Below are positions 34,528 to 44,221 of a DNA stretch of 64,000 nt, in pieces. Position numbers and translations under genes: made by a program. The DNA is taken from NCBI RefSeq assembly GCF_011806525.1, contig NZ_JAAVKI010000002.1, positions 558,001 to 622,000 of the forward strand, read 5' to 3'. The DNA comes from Thalassospira sp. HF15 (GTDB taxonomy: Bacteria; Pseudomonadota; Alphaproteobacteria; Rhodospirillales; Thalassospiraceae). The notes beneath the pieces were generated by a model. It made no database searches and had not been told where the DNA came from. It worked only from the letters and a program-made list of their open reading frames with translations. Position 1 is the first letter of the stretch, and every line of letters begins with the position of its first letter.

Positions 34528-35934
34528 ATGTCGACAGACGCCTTTGTCCATCCTGATGAAATCCGTTCGATGTTTTCCAGCGCGATGTCTGACATGTATC
34601 GCAGTGAAGTACCGCAATATGGCACGCTGATGGAGCTGGTTTCCGAAATCAATCAGAACATGCTTGAAGCTGATCCCAAATTTGCCGAAAGCCTCGAGCA
34701 TAATGGCGAGCTTGAGCGTATTGATCTGGAGCGCCATGGTGCAATCCGGCTGGGCAAGCCTGAAGAGCTTTTCAACATGCGCCGACTTTTTGCGGTCATG
34801 GGCATGCATCCGGTCGGCTATTACGACTTGTCCGTTGCCGGTGTGCCGGTGCATTCAACCGCCTTCCGCCCGGTTGACGAGGAAGCGCTTAAACGCAATC
34901 CGTTCCGCGTCTTTACCTCGCTCCTGCGTCTTGAACTGATCGAAGACGAAGATCTGCGAAAGCAGGCCGAGAGCATTCTGGCAAAGCGTGACATCTTTAC
35001 CGCGGATGCGATCAAGCTGATCTATCTGGCAGAGAAAAATGGTGGTCTGACCCGAAGCCAGACCGAACAGTTCGTTTCCGAGGCACTGGAAACCTTCCGT
35101 TGGCACAGTGATGCGACCGTAACGCTTGAAACCTATCAGAAGCTGCATGATGCCCATCGCTTGATTGCTGATGTTGTCTGCTTCAAGGGGCCGCATATCA
35201 ACCACCTGACGCCGCGCACCCTTGATATCGATGCCGTGCAACAAGACATGCCCAAACGCGGCATTACGCCCAAGGCCATTGTCGAAGGCCCGCCCGCACG
35301 GTCCTGCCCGATCGTGCTGCGTCAGACCAGCTTCAAGGCGTTGGAAGAATCGGTAAACTTCATCGGAAACAAGGCCGATGAAAAGGCTGGCACCCACACC
35401 GCACGCTTTGGCGAGATCGAGCAGCGCGGCATTGCCCTGACTGCAGAAGGCCGCAAGCTTTACGATACGCTTTTGGCCGCGACCCGCCTTGCGGTGCAGA
35501 TCAATGCCGGTGGATCGAACGCGCGTGATTACGAAACGGAACTGGCCGAACGTTTCCTGGCTTTCCCGGATGATTACGAAACCCTGCGTGTCGAGAAACT
35601 GGCCTTCTTCCGCTATAGCCCGACCAAGGCTGGTCTGAATGCAGCGAGGAAGAGTGAGTTGACCAGTTCTATCGATGAGCTGGTAGATCAGGGGTATCTG
35701 CGGGCAGATCCGATCATTTATGAGGATTTCCTGCCGGTCAGTGCCGCCGGGATTTTCCAGTCGAATCTTGGCAGTGACGAACAGAAGAACTATTCCGAAC
35801 AGTCCAATCAGGATGTGTTCGAGGAATGCCTTGGGGCGCCGGTTGGTGACGAACTTGCCCTCTACGCTGGCCTTGAGCAGGACTCCCTGAACACTGCCCT
35901 TGAAACACTTGGTGTGCGTAAAAACGTTGCCTGA
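34528..35934 (+). CDS. hglS: 2-oxoadipate dioxygenase/decarboxylase (HglS, DUF1338)
   Basis: 468 residues from the ATG at 34528, with GGAGG four bases upstream. VPQYGTLMELVSEIN, ERHGAIRLGKPEEL, GYYDLSVAGVPVHSTAFRP, NPFRVFTSLLRLEL and GPHINHLTPRTLDID are DUF1338 signatures. The Pseudomonas putida member HglS converts 2-oxoadipate to D-2-hydroxyglutarate with loss of CO2, using Fe(II); the histidines in RHGAIR and INHLTP are the likely metal ligands by analogy. This would be the step after 2-aminoadipate in lysine breakdown, matching the genes at 17-21 kb. Confidence 0.9.
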   Translation: MSTDAFVHPDEIRSMFSSAMSDMYRSEVPQYGTLMELVSEINQNMLEADPKFAESLEHNGELERIDLERHGAIRLGKPEELFNMRRLFAVMGMHPVGYYDLSVAGVPVHSTAFRPVDEEALKRNPFRVFTSLLRLELIEDEDLRKQAESILAKRDIFTADAIKLIYLAEKNGGLTRSQTEQFVSEALETFRWHSDATVTLETYQKLHDAHRLIADVVCFKGPHINHLTPRTLDIDAVQQDMPKRGITPKAIVEGPPARSCPIVLRQTSFKALEESVNFIGNKADEKAGTHTARFGEIEQRGIALTAEGRKLYDTLLAATRLAVQINAGGSNARDYETELAERFLAFPDDYETLRVEKLAFFRYSPTKAGLNAARKSELTSSIDELVDQGYLRADPIIYEDFLPVSAAGIFQSNLGSDEQKNYSEQSNQDVFEECLGAPVGDELALYAGLEQDSLNTALETLGVRKNVA

Positions 35935-35957
35935 TCGCTAGCTTGGTAGAATTTGAA

Positions 35958-35988
35958 CGGGGTGGCAGTGATGCTGCCCCGCTTTTTT
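35958..35988 (+). terminator. Terminator after hglS
   Basis: CGGGG(TG)GCAG pairs with CTGCCCCG (two-base bulge), then a run of six T. Confidence 0.8.
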
Positions 35989-36262
35989 GTTGGCGTGTGG
36001 ATTTGTCTCAACACACTCAGAAAGCCGCCATGCAAGAATTCGGGGTCCACATTTTGCGCCGCACATGCTAAAGCTCCGCGCGAAACATGGTTCGGACTCA
36101 TTGATCATGTGTCGGCCCGGATCGGATGCGTTGTTGTCTGATCCCTTTTGAAGGCCGGTTCGCCTGCACACTGTCATTTCGCATGCACGAGCAGCCATGC
36201 GCTTCCTGATTTTGTGGGCCGATATATCATCAATGGGTCCGCAACCTTCATCAAATTGATGC
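35989..36262. other. Leader region of purH
   Basis: About 275 bp with no convincing gene. The promoter of purH must lie here. I looked for the ZTP (pfl) riboswitch often found before purH and did not find its conserved core. Confidence 0.4.
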
Positions 36263-37855
36263 ATGAAAGCGAACCCAATGACTGCTCGTATTGCGCGCGC
36301 GCTTATTTCCGTTTCCGACAAGACCGGTCTGGTCGAATTTGCCAAATCCCTTCACGCCCAGGGCGTTGAAATCCTCTCAACCGGTGGCTCTGCCAAGGCA
36401 ATCGAAGCCGCTGGTGTGCCGGTCAAGGAAGTTGCCGATCACACCGGTTTTCCCGAAATCATGGACGGTCGTGTCAAGACTCTTCATCCGAAGATTCACG
36501 GCGGCCTTCTGGGCCGCCGTTCTCTTTCCAGCCATATGCAGGCGATGGAAGATAACGACATTTCCCCGATCGATCTGGTCTGTGTGAACCTGTATCCGTT
36601 CGAGGAAACCGTTGCCAAGGGTGCCGATTTCGACACCTGCATCGAAAACATCGATATCGGCGGGCCAAGCATGATCCGCTCTGCGGCCAAGAACCATGAA
36701 TCGGTTACTGTGGTTGTCGATCCGTCCGATTACGACCGCGTCATTGCCGAGATGAAGGGCAACGATGGTGCGACCACGGCTGAAACCCGTCGCGTTCTGG
36801 CGGCCAAGGCCTTTGCCCGCACGGGTGCTTATGACTCGGCGATTTCAAGCTGGTTTGCCGGTGAACTCGGTGAAACCTTCCCGCAGCGCCTTAATGTTTC
36901 AGCCGAATTGAAACAGACGCTTCGTTACGGCGAAAACCCGCATCAGCAGGCCGCGTTCTACACCAATGGCAAAAACCGCCCGGGTGTGGCGACCGCGACC
37001 CAGCTTCAGGGTAAGGAACTGTCTTTCAACAACCTGAATGACACCGATGCCGCGTTTGAGCTGGTGTCTGAATTCGATGACAAGCCGGCGGTTGCAATCA
37101 TCAAGCATGCCAATCCGTGCGGCGTTGCCGAAGGTGAAACTCTGATTGATGCCTATCACAAGGCGCTGTCCTGTGACCCGGTATCAGCATTTGGCGGCAT
37201 CATCGCGGTCAACCGTACCCTTGATAAGCAAACGGCCGAAGAAATTGCCAAGCTGTTCGCTGAAGTCGTGATTTGCCCGGATGCAGATGACGCCGCCAAG
37301 GAAGTTCTGGCAGCGAAGAAAAACCTGCGTCTTCTGGTCACCGGCGGCATGGCCGATCCGGCTGGTGAAGACATGACTCTTCGGTCGCTGGCAGGCGGGT
37401 ACCTTTTGCAGAACCGCGATGCCGGTCGTGTCAAACGTGAAGAGCTCAAGGTCGTTACCAAGCGCAAACCGTCCGACTCAGAACTTGATGACCTTCTGTT
37501 TGCCTTCCGCGTTGGCAAGCACGTCAAATCAAACGCCATTGTCTATGTCAAAGACGGCAAGACTGTTGGCATCGGTGCCGGTCAGATGAGCCGTGTGGAC
37601 AGCTCGCGCATTGCAGCGTGGAAAGCCGAAGAAGCTGGCAAAAACGCAGATGAAAGCGATCTGCGGACGCAGGGTTCGGTCGTGTCTTCTGATGCGTTCT
37701 TCCCGTTTGCGGATGGTCTTCTTGCCGCGGTCAAGGCGGGTGCCACCGCAGTGATCCAGCCGGGTGGTTCCATGCGCGATGAAGAAGTCATCGCCGCAGC
37801 TGATGAAAATGACATCGCCATGGTCTTTACCGGCATGCGTCATTTCCGCCACTAG
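36263..37855 (+). CDS. purH: Bifunctional AICAR transformylase/IMP cyclohydrolase
   Basis: 530 residues, almost the E. coli length. N-terminal IMP cyclohydrolase domain ([46 protein letters not shown]) and C-terminal formyltransferase domain ([39 protein letters not shown]). It performs the last two steps of purine synthesis. The start could also be the ATG at 36278 (MTARIARAL); neither has a good ribosome site. Ends at a terminator shared with the convergent cyclase. Confidence 0.96.
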   Translation: MKANPMTARIARALISVSDKTGLVEFAKSLHAQGVEILSTGGSAKAIEAAGVPVKEVADHTGFPEIMDGRVKTLHPKIHGGLLGRRSLSSHMQAMEDNDISPIDLVCVNLYPFEETVAKGADFDTCIENIDIGGPSMIRSAAKNHESVTVVVDPSDYDRVIAEMKGNDGATTAETRRVLAAKAFARTGAYDSAISSWFAGELGETFPQRLNVSAELKQTLRYGENPHQQAAFYTNGKNRPGVATATQLQGKELSFNNLNDTDAAFELVSEFDDKPAVAIIKHANPCGVAEGETLIDAYHKALSCDPVSAFGGIIAVNRTLDKQTAEEIAKLFAEVVICPDADDAAKEVLAAKKNLRLLVTGGMADPAGEDMTLRSLAGGYLLQNRDAGRVKREELKVVTKRKPSDSELDDLLFAFRVGKHVKSNAIVYVKDGKTVGIGAGQMSRVDSSRIAAWKAEEAGKNADESDLRTQGSVVSSDAFFPFADGLLAAVKAGATAVIQPGGSMRDEEVIAAADENDIAMVFTGMRHFRH

Positions 37856-37888
37856 GTGTTTGGCACCCAGTAAGCTCACTTTAAAAAT

Positions 37889-37928
37889 ACGGCGTCTCCG
37901 ATCAGTTTTTCGGAGGCGCCGTTTTTGT
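37889..37928. terminator. Terminator of purH overlapping the end of the cyclase gene
   Basis: ACGGCGTCTCCGA (37889-37901) pairs with TCGGAGGCGCCGT (37910-37922) with one T-G pair, followed by TTTTGTTTT. The right arm lies inside the last seven codons of the convergent cyclase gene. Confidence 0.85.
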
Positions 37929-39221
37929 TTTAATGTGTTTGCGTCGGACTGTAATCGGTGCGTTTCGGCCCTTGACCGTGATTTCCTCAAGCGGTCCGAA
38001 ACTCTGATCTGTCAGATCGGCATCAACGACAATTTCATCGGCCTTTGCTGCCGAACAGAGCCGTGCCGCGACATTGACGGAATCCCCGATAACTGTGTAA
38101 TCACGCCGGTCTTCCGGGCCGATTGCACCTGAAATGACCGATCCGCGATATATACCAATGCCCAATGCACGCGGGAAATTGAACTGACCCATTGTTGTCA
38201 GGATTTCTTCTGCGGCGACAAGCGCGCTTGCCCCGCCATCATCTCTATCGAAACGGGCAAGTATCGCATCGCCTATCATCTTGTCGATATCGCCGCCATG
38301 GGCACGCAGGATTCGAACCTGCAACGACATCAGTTCATTGAGAAATCCAACAACGTCTTCGGGTGAATTCTGTTCTGAAAAGCCGGTGAAATCGCGAATA
38401 TCAGAGAAGAAAAGCGTGGTAACGACATTCTGAGATGTGATCTTGCCTTGTTGATCGCTCGCGCGCGCAGCATTGACAGCAGATGTCGAGACAAATGACT
38501 CTAGTCTTTTGCGCAATTCGTTGAGGGCACCGGTACGGGCATCAATATCAGCCTGTGCACGGCCAACAAGTTGATTAAGAACCCACAAGAGACCAAGCAG
38601 CAATATCAGAGGTACAGCAATCGACGGAATGATTGTTCGGGTGAAAATCTTGTCCAGATAGCCGACCGGTTCGTAGAGTTCAAAAACAGCCCGCAGGGTG
38701 TTTTCAGCATCAAAAACGGGAACATATAGCTCATATTGCTGGGAGCCGTCGGTTAGGTCCTTGGTGACAATTTCCGGCGCACTGTTCTCGATGACAGAAA
38801 TCAGGGCTGCGCCATCTTCTCTGGTGCCAATTTCAGAGGAAATAGTCGCAAACAGCACCTTTCGCTCGAGGTCATAGACCTTGAGTTCAGGAAGATTGAG
38901 CTCTCTGACTTCATCGGAAAATGCTTTGCGAAGTGGTTGCGCCCCGGATAGGTGGGCAAGCTCCTCGGCAGTTTGACCCGACATCAATGCTTGCCAGGCA
39001 TCGGGTGCTGCGACTTCTACTGCGCGCGCGATTGTTTGTGCGCGGCGCTGGGCAAGCTCAAGATAAATCGATCCTACGACTTCACGTGCCGTCATTCCGA
39101 TCAGCAGGATGGACAGAAGCAGAAAAACACCGGCCATCGGCATGAATCGGCGCTTGAACAGCCGCTTTAAAGGAAAGGGCTGGTCCAGAGCCGCCGAGTC
39201 GTTTGTTGATCTTTTGTCCAT
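37902..39221 (-). CDS. Membrane-bound class III adenylate/guanylate cyclase
   Basis: 439 residues. First membrane segment near 32-50 (MAGVFLLLSILLIGMTAREV), an extracytoplasmic sensor domain to about 185, second membrane segment (TIIPSIAVPLILLLGLLWVL), then a cyclase catalytic domain. Metal-binding aspartates are in FFSDIRDFTGFSE and KMIGDAILARF; the transition-state Asn and Arg lie in GDSVNVAARLC. It makes cAMP or cGMP in response to an unknown periplasmic signal. No HAMP domain is obvious. It converges on purH, with stop codon inside the shared terminator. Confidence 0.9.
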   Translation of the reverse strand: MDKRSTNDSAALDQPFPLKRLFKRRFMPMAGVFLLLSILLIGMTAREVVGSIYLELAQRRAQTIARAVEVAAPDAWQALMSGQTAEELAHLSGAQPLRKAFSDEVRELNLPELKVYDLERKVLFATISSEIGTREDGAALISVIENSAPEIVTKDLTDGSQQYELYVPVFDAENTLRAVFELYEPVGYLDKIFTRTIIPSIAVPLILLLGLLWVLNQLVGRAQADIDARTGALNELRKRLESFVSTSAVNAARASDQQGKITSQNVVTTLFFSDIRDFTGFSEQNSPEDVVGFLNELMSLQVRILRAHGGDIDKMIGDAILARFDRDDGGASALVAAEEILTTMGQFNFPRALGIGIYRGSVISGAIGPEDRRDYTVIGDSVNVAARLCSAAKADEIVVDADLTDQSFGPLEEITVKGRNAPITVRRKHIKTKTAPPKN

Positions 39222-39276
39222 CCGGGGTGAGCCATCGTGTCCGGTTTGACCTCAAGAGCCGTGTGGGTTTCTTATT

Positions 39277-40665
39277 TCAGGTTGTCACGGCCTGATCTGG
39301 CGCCTGATCAATCACATTGCCCTCAATGGCAACTGCGGCTGCCTGGTTTGATGGCTTATCGTTTTGATCGTTCTGATGAACGCGCAGCGGTGCGCGCCAT
39401 TCGACACTGCCAAATGAATGACAGGACGGGCAGGAAACAACCCAGCGATCGGTTTCAGCGCCGCAGGCCCCGCAACGCCAATCCGGGTCCGGGTTGGCAT
39501 GGCTTGCCTTGATCAGCAATTCTCGGGCTTTGGCACCATCCTGATTTTCGCGCAGCTCAAGATCAGCCATCAGACGGTAATGACGTGCTTCTGCCTTGGT
39601 TGCCATAGCCTTTTCAATATTGCTGCGTGCGATACCCCAGAGATCTGCTTCAAGGGCAGCCTCGGCGAGAACAATCTGGCTTTCGACATGATCAGGATTG
39701 TTGGCAACCAGTTTCTCGACCGATTTGACTTTCGCCAGCGGATCGCCGGTCAGCGTTTCCCGGAAAATCGTACCCAGTGCCGCGGACGGAGCCGTCCGCC
39801 AGCTTTGGATCACCACATCGCGGGCCTTGCTATCCTGTTTCAGATCACGATAAAGCCCGGCCAGCAGAACAGCCGCCCCGGTGAAGTCGGACGCAGAATT
39901 CAGTGCCTTGCGCAGAAGCTTGATGGCTTCTGCATTTTCACCCTCGGCAATCGCATCTTCTGCCTTGGCGGTGATCAGAAGGGCACGGCGATGGGTCAGT
40001 TCAGTTTCGCTGAAAACAGAAGCCTTTTCTGCATCAACCAGCAGGCTAAGGGCACGATCCCAGCGTTTTGAGGTCAACAGCAAGTCAAATAGTGTGACGA
40101 TGACCGCCGGGTTACGCGGCCGCAAACGGTGTGCGCGTTCGGCATAATCAAGAGCAGCTTCACGGTCATTGGCCTTCAAGGCCAACTGCAAAAGGCCGCG
40201 CAGGCCAAAGAACGCCGAGTCGGGTTTTTCCAGCATGGCTTCGAACTGGCGCTTGGCGGCGTCGTTATTGCCATCAAGTTCGGCTGCCTGCGCAGTCAGC
40301 AGGCGGGTCAGTGTGTCATCTTCAAGATAGCGATCAACCGCGCGGGTGTGTCGAAGCGCTTGGCGCACATCGCCAGATGCCAGTTCCAGCAAGCCCATGG
40401 TCAGAGCCTGCTGACCTTTTTTGCGGCGGCGGCTGCCCAGAAGGCGGCCAAGCCAGCCCGGCGAATTGGCAATAATCGTCCAACCGCGCCACAACAGAAC
40501 CAGAACCGCAGTCAGGGCCAGCAGTGCAAGGGTGACCATGCCGATTGATCCGTCAAAGCGATATCCCAGCCAGACAATCGTCATGCGGCCCGGATTATCG
40601 GCAAACCAGACGGTACAGAAAACCAGTGCCGCAGTGATCAGAATAAAAATCAGAAGGCGGATCAT
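39277..40665 (-). CDS. HemY-type TPR membrane protein with C-terminal zinc ribbon
   Basis: 462 residues. Two N-terminal membrane segments (IFILITAALVFCTVWFADNP; GMVTLALLALTAVLVLLW) begin the HemY_N domain, followed by tetratricopeptide-like helices (KQGQ to about 400). The C-terminus has CGAC and CPSC about 14 residues apart, a rubredoxin-like zinc ribbon as in LapB. Despite the name, these proteins are not protoporphyrinogen oxidases. The start overlaps the mic60 stop (ATGA), so the two are coupled; a structural role in the inner membrane together with Mic60 is likely. Confidence 0.88.
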   Translation of the reverse strand: MIRLLIFILITAALVFCTVWFADNPGRMTIVWLGYRFDGSIGMVTLALLALTAVLVLLWRGWTIIANSPGWLGRLLGSRRRKKGQQALTMGLLELASGDVRQALRHTRAVDRYLEDDTLTRLLTAQAAELDGNNDAAKRQFEAMLEKPDSAFFGLRGLLQLALKANDREAALDYAERAHRLRPRNPAVIVTLFDLLLTSKRWDRALSLLVDAEKASVFSETELTHRRALLITAKAEDAIAEGENAEAIKLLRKALNSASDFTGAAVLLAGLYRDLKQDSKARDVVIQSWRTAPSAALGTIFRETLTGDPLAKVKSVEKLVANNPDHVESQIVLAEAALEADLWGIARSNIEKAMATKAEARHYRLMADLELRENQDGAKARELLIKASHANPDPDWRCGACGAETDRWVVSCPSCHSFGSVEWRAPLRVHQNDQNDKPSNQAAAVAIEGNVIDQAPDQAVTT

Positions 40666-42185
40666 TGGCTGCCCTCCGGACTGGTGCTGGTCAGAATGCT
40701 GATCGCGTGTGAGCTGAGTGTCGCAATCGCCTCATTCAGGGTCTGGCGATTTTCAGCGGCCTGGAGCCAGTCACTGACGGCGGCGGCGGCATGATCGCCC
40801 TCAACCCCCTGAAGGGCGGCGACAGCTGCATCAAGGTCATCCTGTGCAAGCGCGTTTTCGGCCAGAACCAGGCGACCCTCAAGCGACTCTTCGCCTGCTG
40901 CATCAACACGGCGGATCGGGATCAGCTTTTTGATGTTCGCCCACGTGGCATCAAGGACACTGCCAGAATGGTCATCGGTTGCGGCCGCAACGGCTTCCTG
41001 TGCCATAACAGGGAAAGACTGGCGCAACTTTTCAAGGGTCGGTGCGCCTTGTTCTGACAATGGTTTCAGGGTTGTGATCTGTTCTGCAATTACTTCGTCA
41101 TCGCCTGCACTGCGCTCAAGCTGGTTCAGTGCAATTACGAACGGTCCACCACGTTGAAGGGCATCGCGCAGGATGGTAACGGCCATGGCAATTGCCTGAC
41201 CGCGGCTTTCGACACGCAGGCCACTGGTCGCACGAACTTCTTCTTCCATGGTCGACAGTCGGGCGGACAGTTCACGCATTTCGTTAGCCACACCGGCCAG
41301 TTCGCTTTCGACCCGTGCCAGTTCCTCAATCGGTGCCGTGCGGGTTTCGATTTCGGCCATACGGCGCGTGACCGTGTTGTTCAGTGTATCGCCACGTTCG
41401 TTATTCAGACGTTCACGAAGGGCATCAATCGTGCCTTCCAGACGTGAAAGGCGTTCTGTCAGATCGGGATCAACAACCACAGATCCATCCGGGATGGGGC
41501 TGGCACTTGCTGTTGATGCGCTGTCATCGGTTGCATCTGGCAGCATTTCTTCGGTTGCGAGCGCACCATCATCCTTCTCAGCCATTCCGGCATCTTTGCT
41601 GGGGTCTGGAAGTGTTGCACTATCTGAAGAAGTACCATTTGTAGGCGCGTTCGTAACGGTAACGTCGCTGCCGTTCGCGGAATCCGGGCCAAAGCCCTCG
41701 GGCGCGATTTCGGCAAGGAGCTCACTTGGCACATATTGGGCCAGGACCGGTTCCGCATCGCGCCACCAGATTGCGCGGGTCAACCAACCGGCGGCCAGAG
41801 CGCCGATGATGATGATCACAAACAGGAACAGGGCTTTGCCGCCACCACCACTTTTGCGTTTTGGCGCTGTGCCCGACTTGGCTGCTGCGGCCTTTGCGCT
41901 TTCGCCGGGTTTGGCATCCTTGGTTTCAGGTTTTGCTGTGCTACTCGTTGCTGCACTTTCGCTGCTGGGTTTGCCGGCAGCACTGTTGTCTTTGGTCGCG
42001 GTGCTTTCGCCAGACTTGGCCGTTCCAGCGTTTGGTACGCTGGACTTCGACGCAGTGCTTGTCTCGGCCTTTTTCGGGGTCGAGTTCGCATTGCCCTTGC
42101 TATCAACGGAAATGGTATCAGACGACTCTTTGGTGTCGGCCGATTTTGCGGAAGCATTGGTTTTTGGCGTTTCTGGTGTTTTCAC
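40662..42185 (-). CDS. Mic60/mitofilin-like inner-membrane protein
   Basis: About 507 residues from GTG 42185 (a TTG at 42218 is an alternative; no ATG fits). The N-terminus is about 110 residues of Lys/Ser/Thr/Ala-rich low complexity, then one membrane segment (ALFLFVIIIIGALAAGWLTR), a Ser/Asp-rich linker, a coiled coil (LTERLSRLEGTIDALRERL and beyond) and the C-terminal mitofilin domain. Alphaproteobacterial Mic60 shapes inner-membrane invaginations and is the relative of the mitochondrial MICOS subunit. Its place between hemD and the hemY-type gene is the conserved alphaproteobacterial order. Confidence 0.88.
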   Translation of the reverse strand: MKTPETPKTNASAKSADTKESSDTISVDSKGNANSTPKKAETSTASKSSVPNAGTAKSGESTATKDNSAAGKPSSESAATSSTAKPETKDAKPGESAKAAAAKSGTAPKRKSGGGGKALFLFVIIIIGALAAGWLTRAIWWRDAEPVLAQYVPSELLAEIAPEGFGPDSANGSDVTVTNAPTNGTSSDSATLPDPSKDAGMAEKDDGALATEEMLPDATDDSASTASASPIPDGSVVVDPDLTERLSRLEGTIDALRERLNNERGDTLNNTVTRRMAEIETRTAPIEELARVESELAGVANEMRELSARLSTMEEEVRATSGLRVESRGQAIAMAVTILRDALQRGGPFVIALNQLERSAGDDEVIAEQITTLKPLSEQGAPTLEKLRQSFPVMAQEAVAAATDDHSGSVLDATWANIKKLIPIRRVDAAGEESLEGRLVLAENALAQDDLDAAVAALQGVEGDHAAAAVSDWLQAAENRQTLNEAIATLSSHAISILTSTSPEGSQ

Positions 42186-42242
42186 GATCAGACCATTGCA
42201 GTTTGCGGTTATTCCCAAAACGGCGTCAGGCGCAGGATGCCA

Positions 42243-42962
42243 TCACGACAGGGACCCTAGCTCAGAAAGAAGGTATTCTTGTGTCGGTTGTGATGCAACG
42301 CGCGTTCTATGCCATGTAAGGTCGGATATCTTCGATTGCACCGCCGGACTCAGGCAAATCGCGCTTGTTCCGGCCAAGTCTCTCTCCAGCTTATAGCTGT
42401 GCACAAGCTTAACAAAGGTTTCTGCAGTGCGGGGAGAGAAAAATAAAATGGCTTCAATATGATGCTTGCGAAGCGCCTCAAGGACATCCCCTGAAAGGGT
42501 GTCGCTTTCCTGCGCTTCGTAAACGGTTTGCCGGTCGACCCGATGCCCGTCAGCCAATAGCATTTGACCAAGATCACCGGCGGTTTTGCGCGCGGCCGGA
42601 TGAAAAAGGGTTCCGCCTGCGGGATCAATCATTTTGCGAATCAATGCGGCCAGATCATGGATGTCACCATTGGCCGAATGGACATCATCAAAGCCGTAGT
42701 CACGGCATGTTCGGGCAGTGGCATCGCCAACACAATAGGCGGGAAGTGAACGGTCTTCGGTCAGCTTGGCAAAGGCCCGCACGCCGTTGGCAGATGTAAA
42801 GATCACTGCCTGGTAGACACTGATATCAAGCGGGTCTGCCGGTGTCGGAAAGATAATACTCAGCATCGGCGCAGACAGGTGGCGGAAGCCGCGCTTGTCA
42901 AGCGCGGCCAAAAGGTCGGCAGAGTCTGTGTCGGGCCGGGTATTTAGTACCAAGGGTCCCAT
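42243..42962 (-). CDS. hemD: Uroporphyrinogen-III synthase
   Basis: 239 residues. Sequence is poorly conserved in this family, but VLNTRPDTDSADLLAAL at the start, the AVIFTSANGVRAFA motif, AYCVGDATARTCRDYGF and AILFFSPRTAETFV identify HemD. It cyclises hydroxymethylbilane to uroporphyrinogen III. CAGGGACG precedes the ATG. It follows hemC by 24 bp on the same strand, forming a tetrapyrrole operon. Confidence 0.93.
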   Translation of the reverse strand: MGPLVLNTRPDTDSADLLAALDKRGFRHLSAPMLSIIFPTPADPLDISVYQAVIFTSANGVRAFAKLTEDRSLPAYCVGDATARTCRDYGFDDVHSANGDIHDLAALIRKMIDPAGGTLFHPAARKTAGDLGQMLLADGHRVDRQTVYEAQESDTLSGDVLEALRKHHIEAILFFSPRTAETFVKLVHSYKLERDLAGTSAICLSPAVQSKISDLTWHRTRVASQPTQEYLLSELGSLS

Positions 42963-42986
42963 CTGCGTCCCTGTCTGTTGCCAAGA

Positions 42987-43931
42987 TCAAGCGGAAATGA
43001 AATCCGGTCCGCCACGCTGCTTAAGCTCTTCACCGGCATCTGTACCCGCCGCACTCGCCGTTTCCATATCCGGCTGGGCGATCATGCGTTCTGTATCAAG
43101 ACGTTCACTGCCATCGGGACGCACAATTGAGACACGCAGTCGCAGGCTGCCATCATCCTGAAATTCGGCCAGTGCTGCAATCGGGGTGCGGCATGATCCA
43201 TCAAGTGCCTTAAGGGCCGCACGTTCTGCTGCAACCCGAACGGCGGACGTTTCGCAATGAAGTGCAGAAAGCCATTCTTTGCTCTGCGTATCAACTTCGC
43301 GGATGGTAATCCCGATTGCGCCCTGTGCAACGGCGGGCAGCATTTCGTCTTCGGAAATGGGTGCAGTGGCAATATCAGGTTGCCCCAGGCGGTTCAGGCC
43401 AGCCATCGCCAGAAGGGTTGCGTCCACCTGTTCTTCGCCCAGTTTGCGCAGACGTGTCTGCACATTGCCACGGAAGGTCACGACCTTGAGATCGGGAAAC
43501 TTGTTTAAGATCATGGCCTGACGGCGAAGAGATGCCGATCCGATCACGGATCCGGCCGGCATTTCGGCAAAGCTTTTGTATTTCAGCGAAATAAACGCAT
43601 CGCGGACATCTTCACGCGGCAGAATGGTCGGCAAGATCATGCCATCGGGCAAGACCGTTGGGACATCCTTCATGCTGTGAACTGCAAGGTCAATCTCGCC
43701 GCCCAGAAGGGCGTCGTCGATTTCTTTGGTAAACAGCCCCTTGCCACCGATCTCCGACAGGGCGCGATCAAGGATCTTGTCACCGGTTGTTGTGATCACG
43801 GTGATGGCAATTGCGCCTTCTTCGGCAAGTTCCGGATGGGCATTTGCCAGTTTGTCACGGACCTCATGTGCCTGAGCCAGAGCCAAGGGCGAACCACGGG
43901 TGCCGATGCGAAGTTTTGCTGTATCTGTCAT
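42987..43931 (-). CDS. hemC: Hydroxymethylbilane synthase (porphobilinogen deaminase)
   Basis: 314 residues from the ATG at 43931 (MTDTAKLRIGTRGSPLAL); the frame extends to 44063 without similarity. GGKGLFTKEIDDALL, AVHSMKDVPT and GSASLRRQAMIL are substrate-binding motifs, and the dipyrromethane cofactor cysteine is in LDGSCRTPIAAL. Divergent from tsaD, as in many alphaproteobacteria. First gene of hemC-hemD-mic60-hemY. Confidence 0.96.
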   Translation of the reverse strand: MTDTAKLRIGTRGSPLALAQAHEVRDKLANAHPELAEEGAIAITVITTTGDKILDRALSEIGGKGLFTKEIDDALLGGEIDLAVHSMKDVPTVLPDGMILPTILPREDVRDAFISLKYKSFAEMPAGSVIGSASLRRQAMILNKFPDLKVVTFRGNVQTRLRKLGEEQVDATLLAMAGLNRLGQPDIATAPISEDEMLPAVAQGAIGITIREVDTQSKEWLSALHCETSAVRVAAERAALKALDGSCRTPIAALAEFQDDGSLRLRVSIVRPDGSERLDTERMIAQPDMETASAAGTDAGEELKQRGGPDFISA

Positions 43932-44221
43932 GGGTGAAGTCTTAGTCTTAAAACTGTTTGAAAACAAGGTCTGCGGGCAGCCTTCTGCCCCGATAAAAGG
44001 CGAGAATTTTCGGTGATTGTAATTGCTCGAAACTCGGCTGCATTGATTTAGGTCGCAGGTCAAAAAACTTCGACCCGCCGGCGAAACGCGATAACTGCAT
44101 ATGGCCGTTGCGCAGCACAGGGGTGGAAAGCACAGAAACTTTCCGCTACATCATCGCCACGCCTATAATCGAATTCCGATTGCCGCGCATGTCGGCAGAG
44201 TTGGTGAAACGGATCAGGATC
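43932..44221. other. Divergent intergenic region between hemC and tsaD
   Basis: 290 bp holding both promoters. No small gene or clear operator was recognised. An open frame continuous with tsaD begins at 44108 but has no TsaD similarity before 44222. Confidence 0.4.

Noticed and set aside
35989-36277. ZTP (pfl) riboswitch upstream of purH
   Set aside because: The conserved core of the pfl motif was not found; only a GGGTCC string resembles part of it.
36263-37855. Second initiation at 36278 for purH
   Set aside because: Not excluded: it is the alternative start. Neither ATG has a ribosome site, so I kept the longer form.
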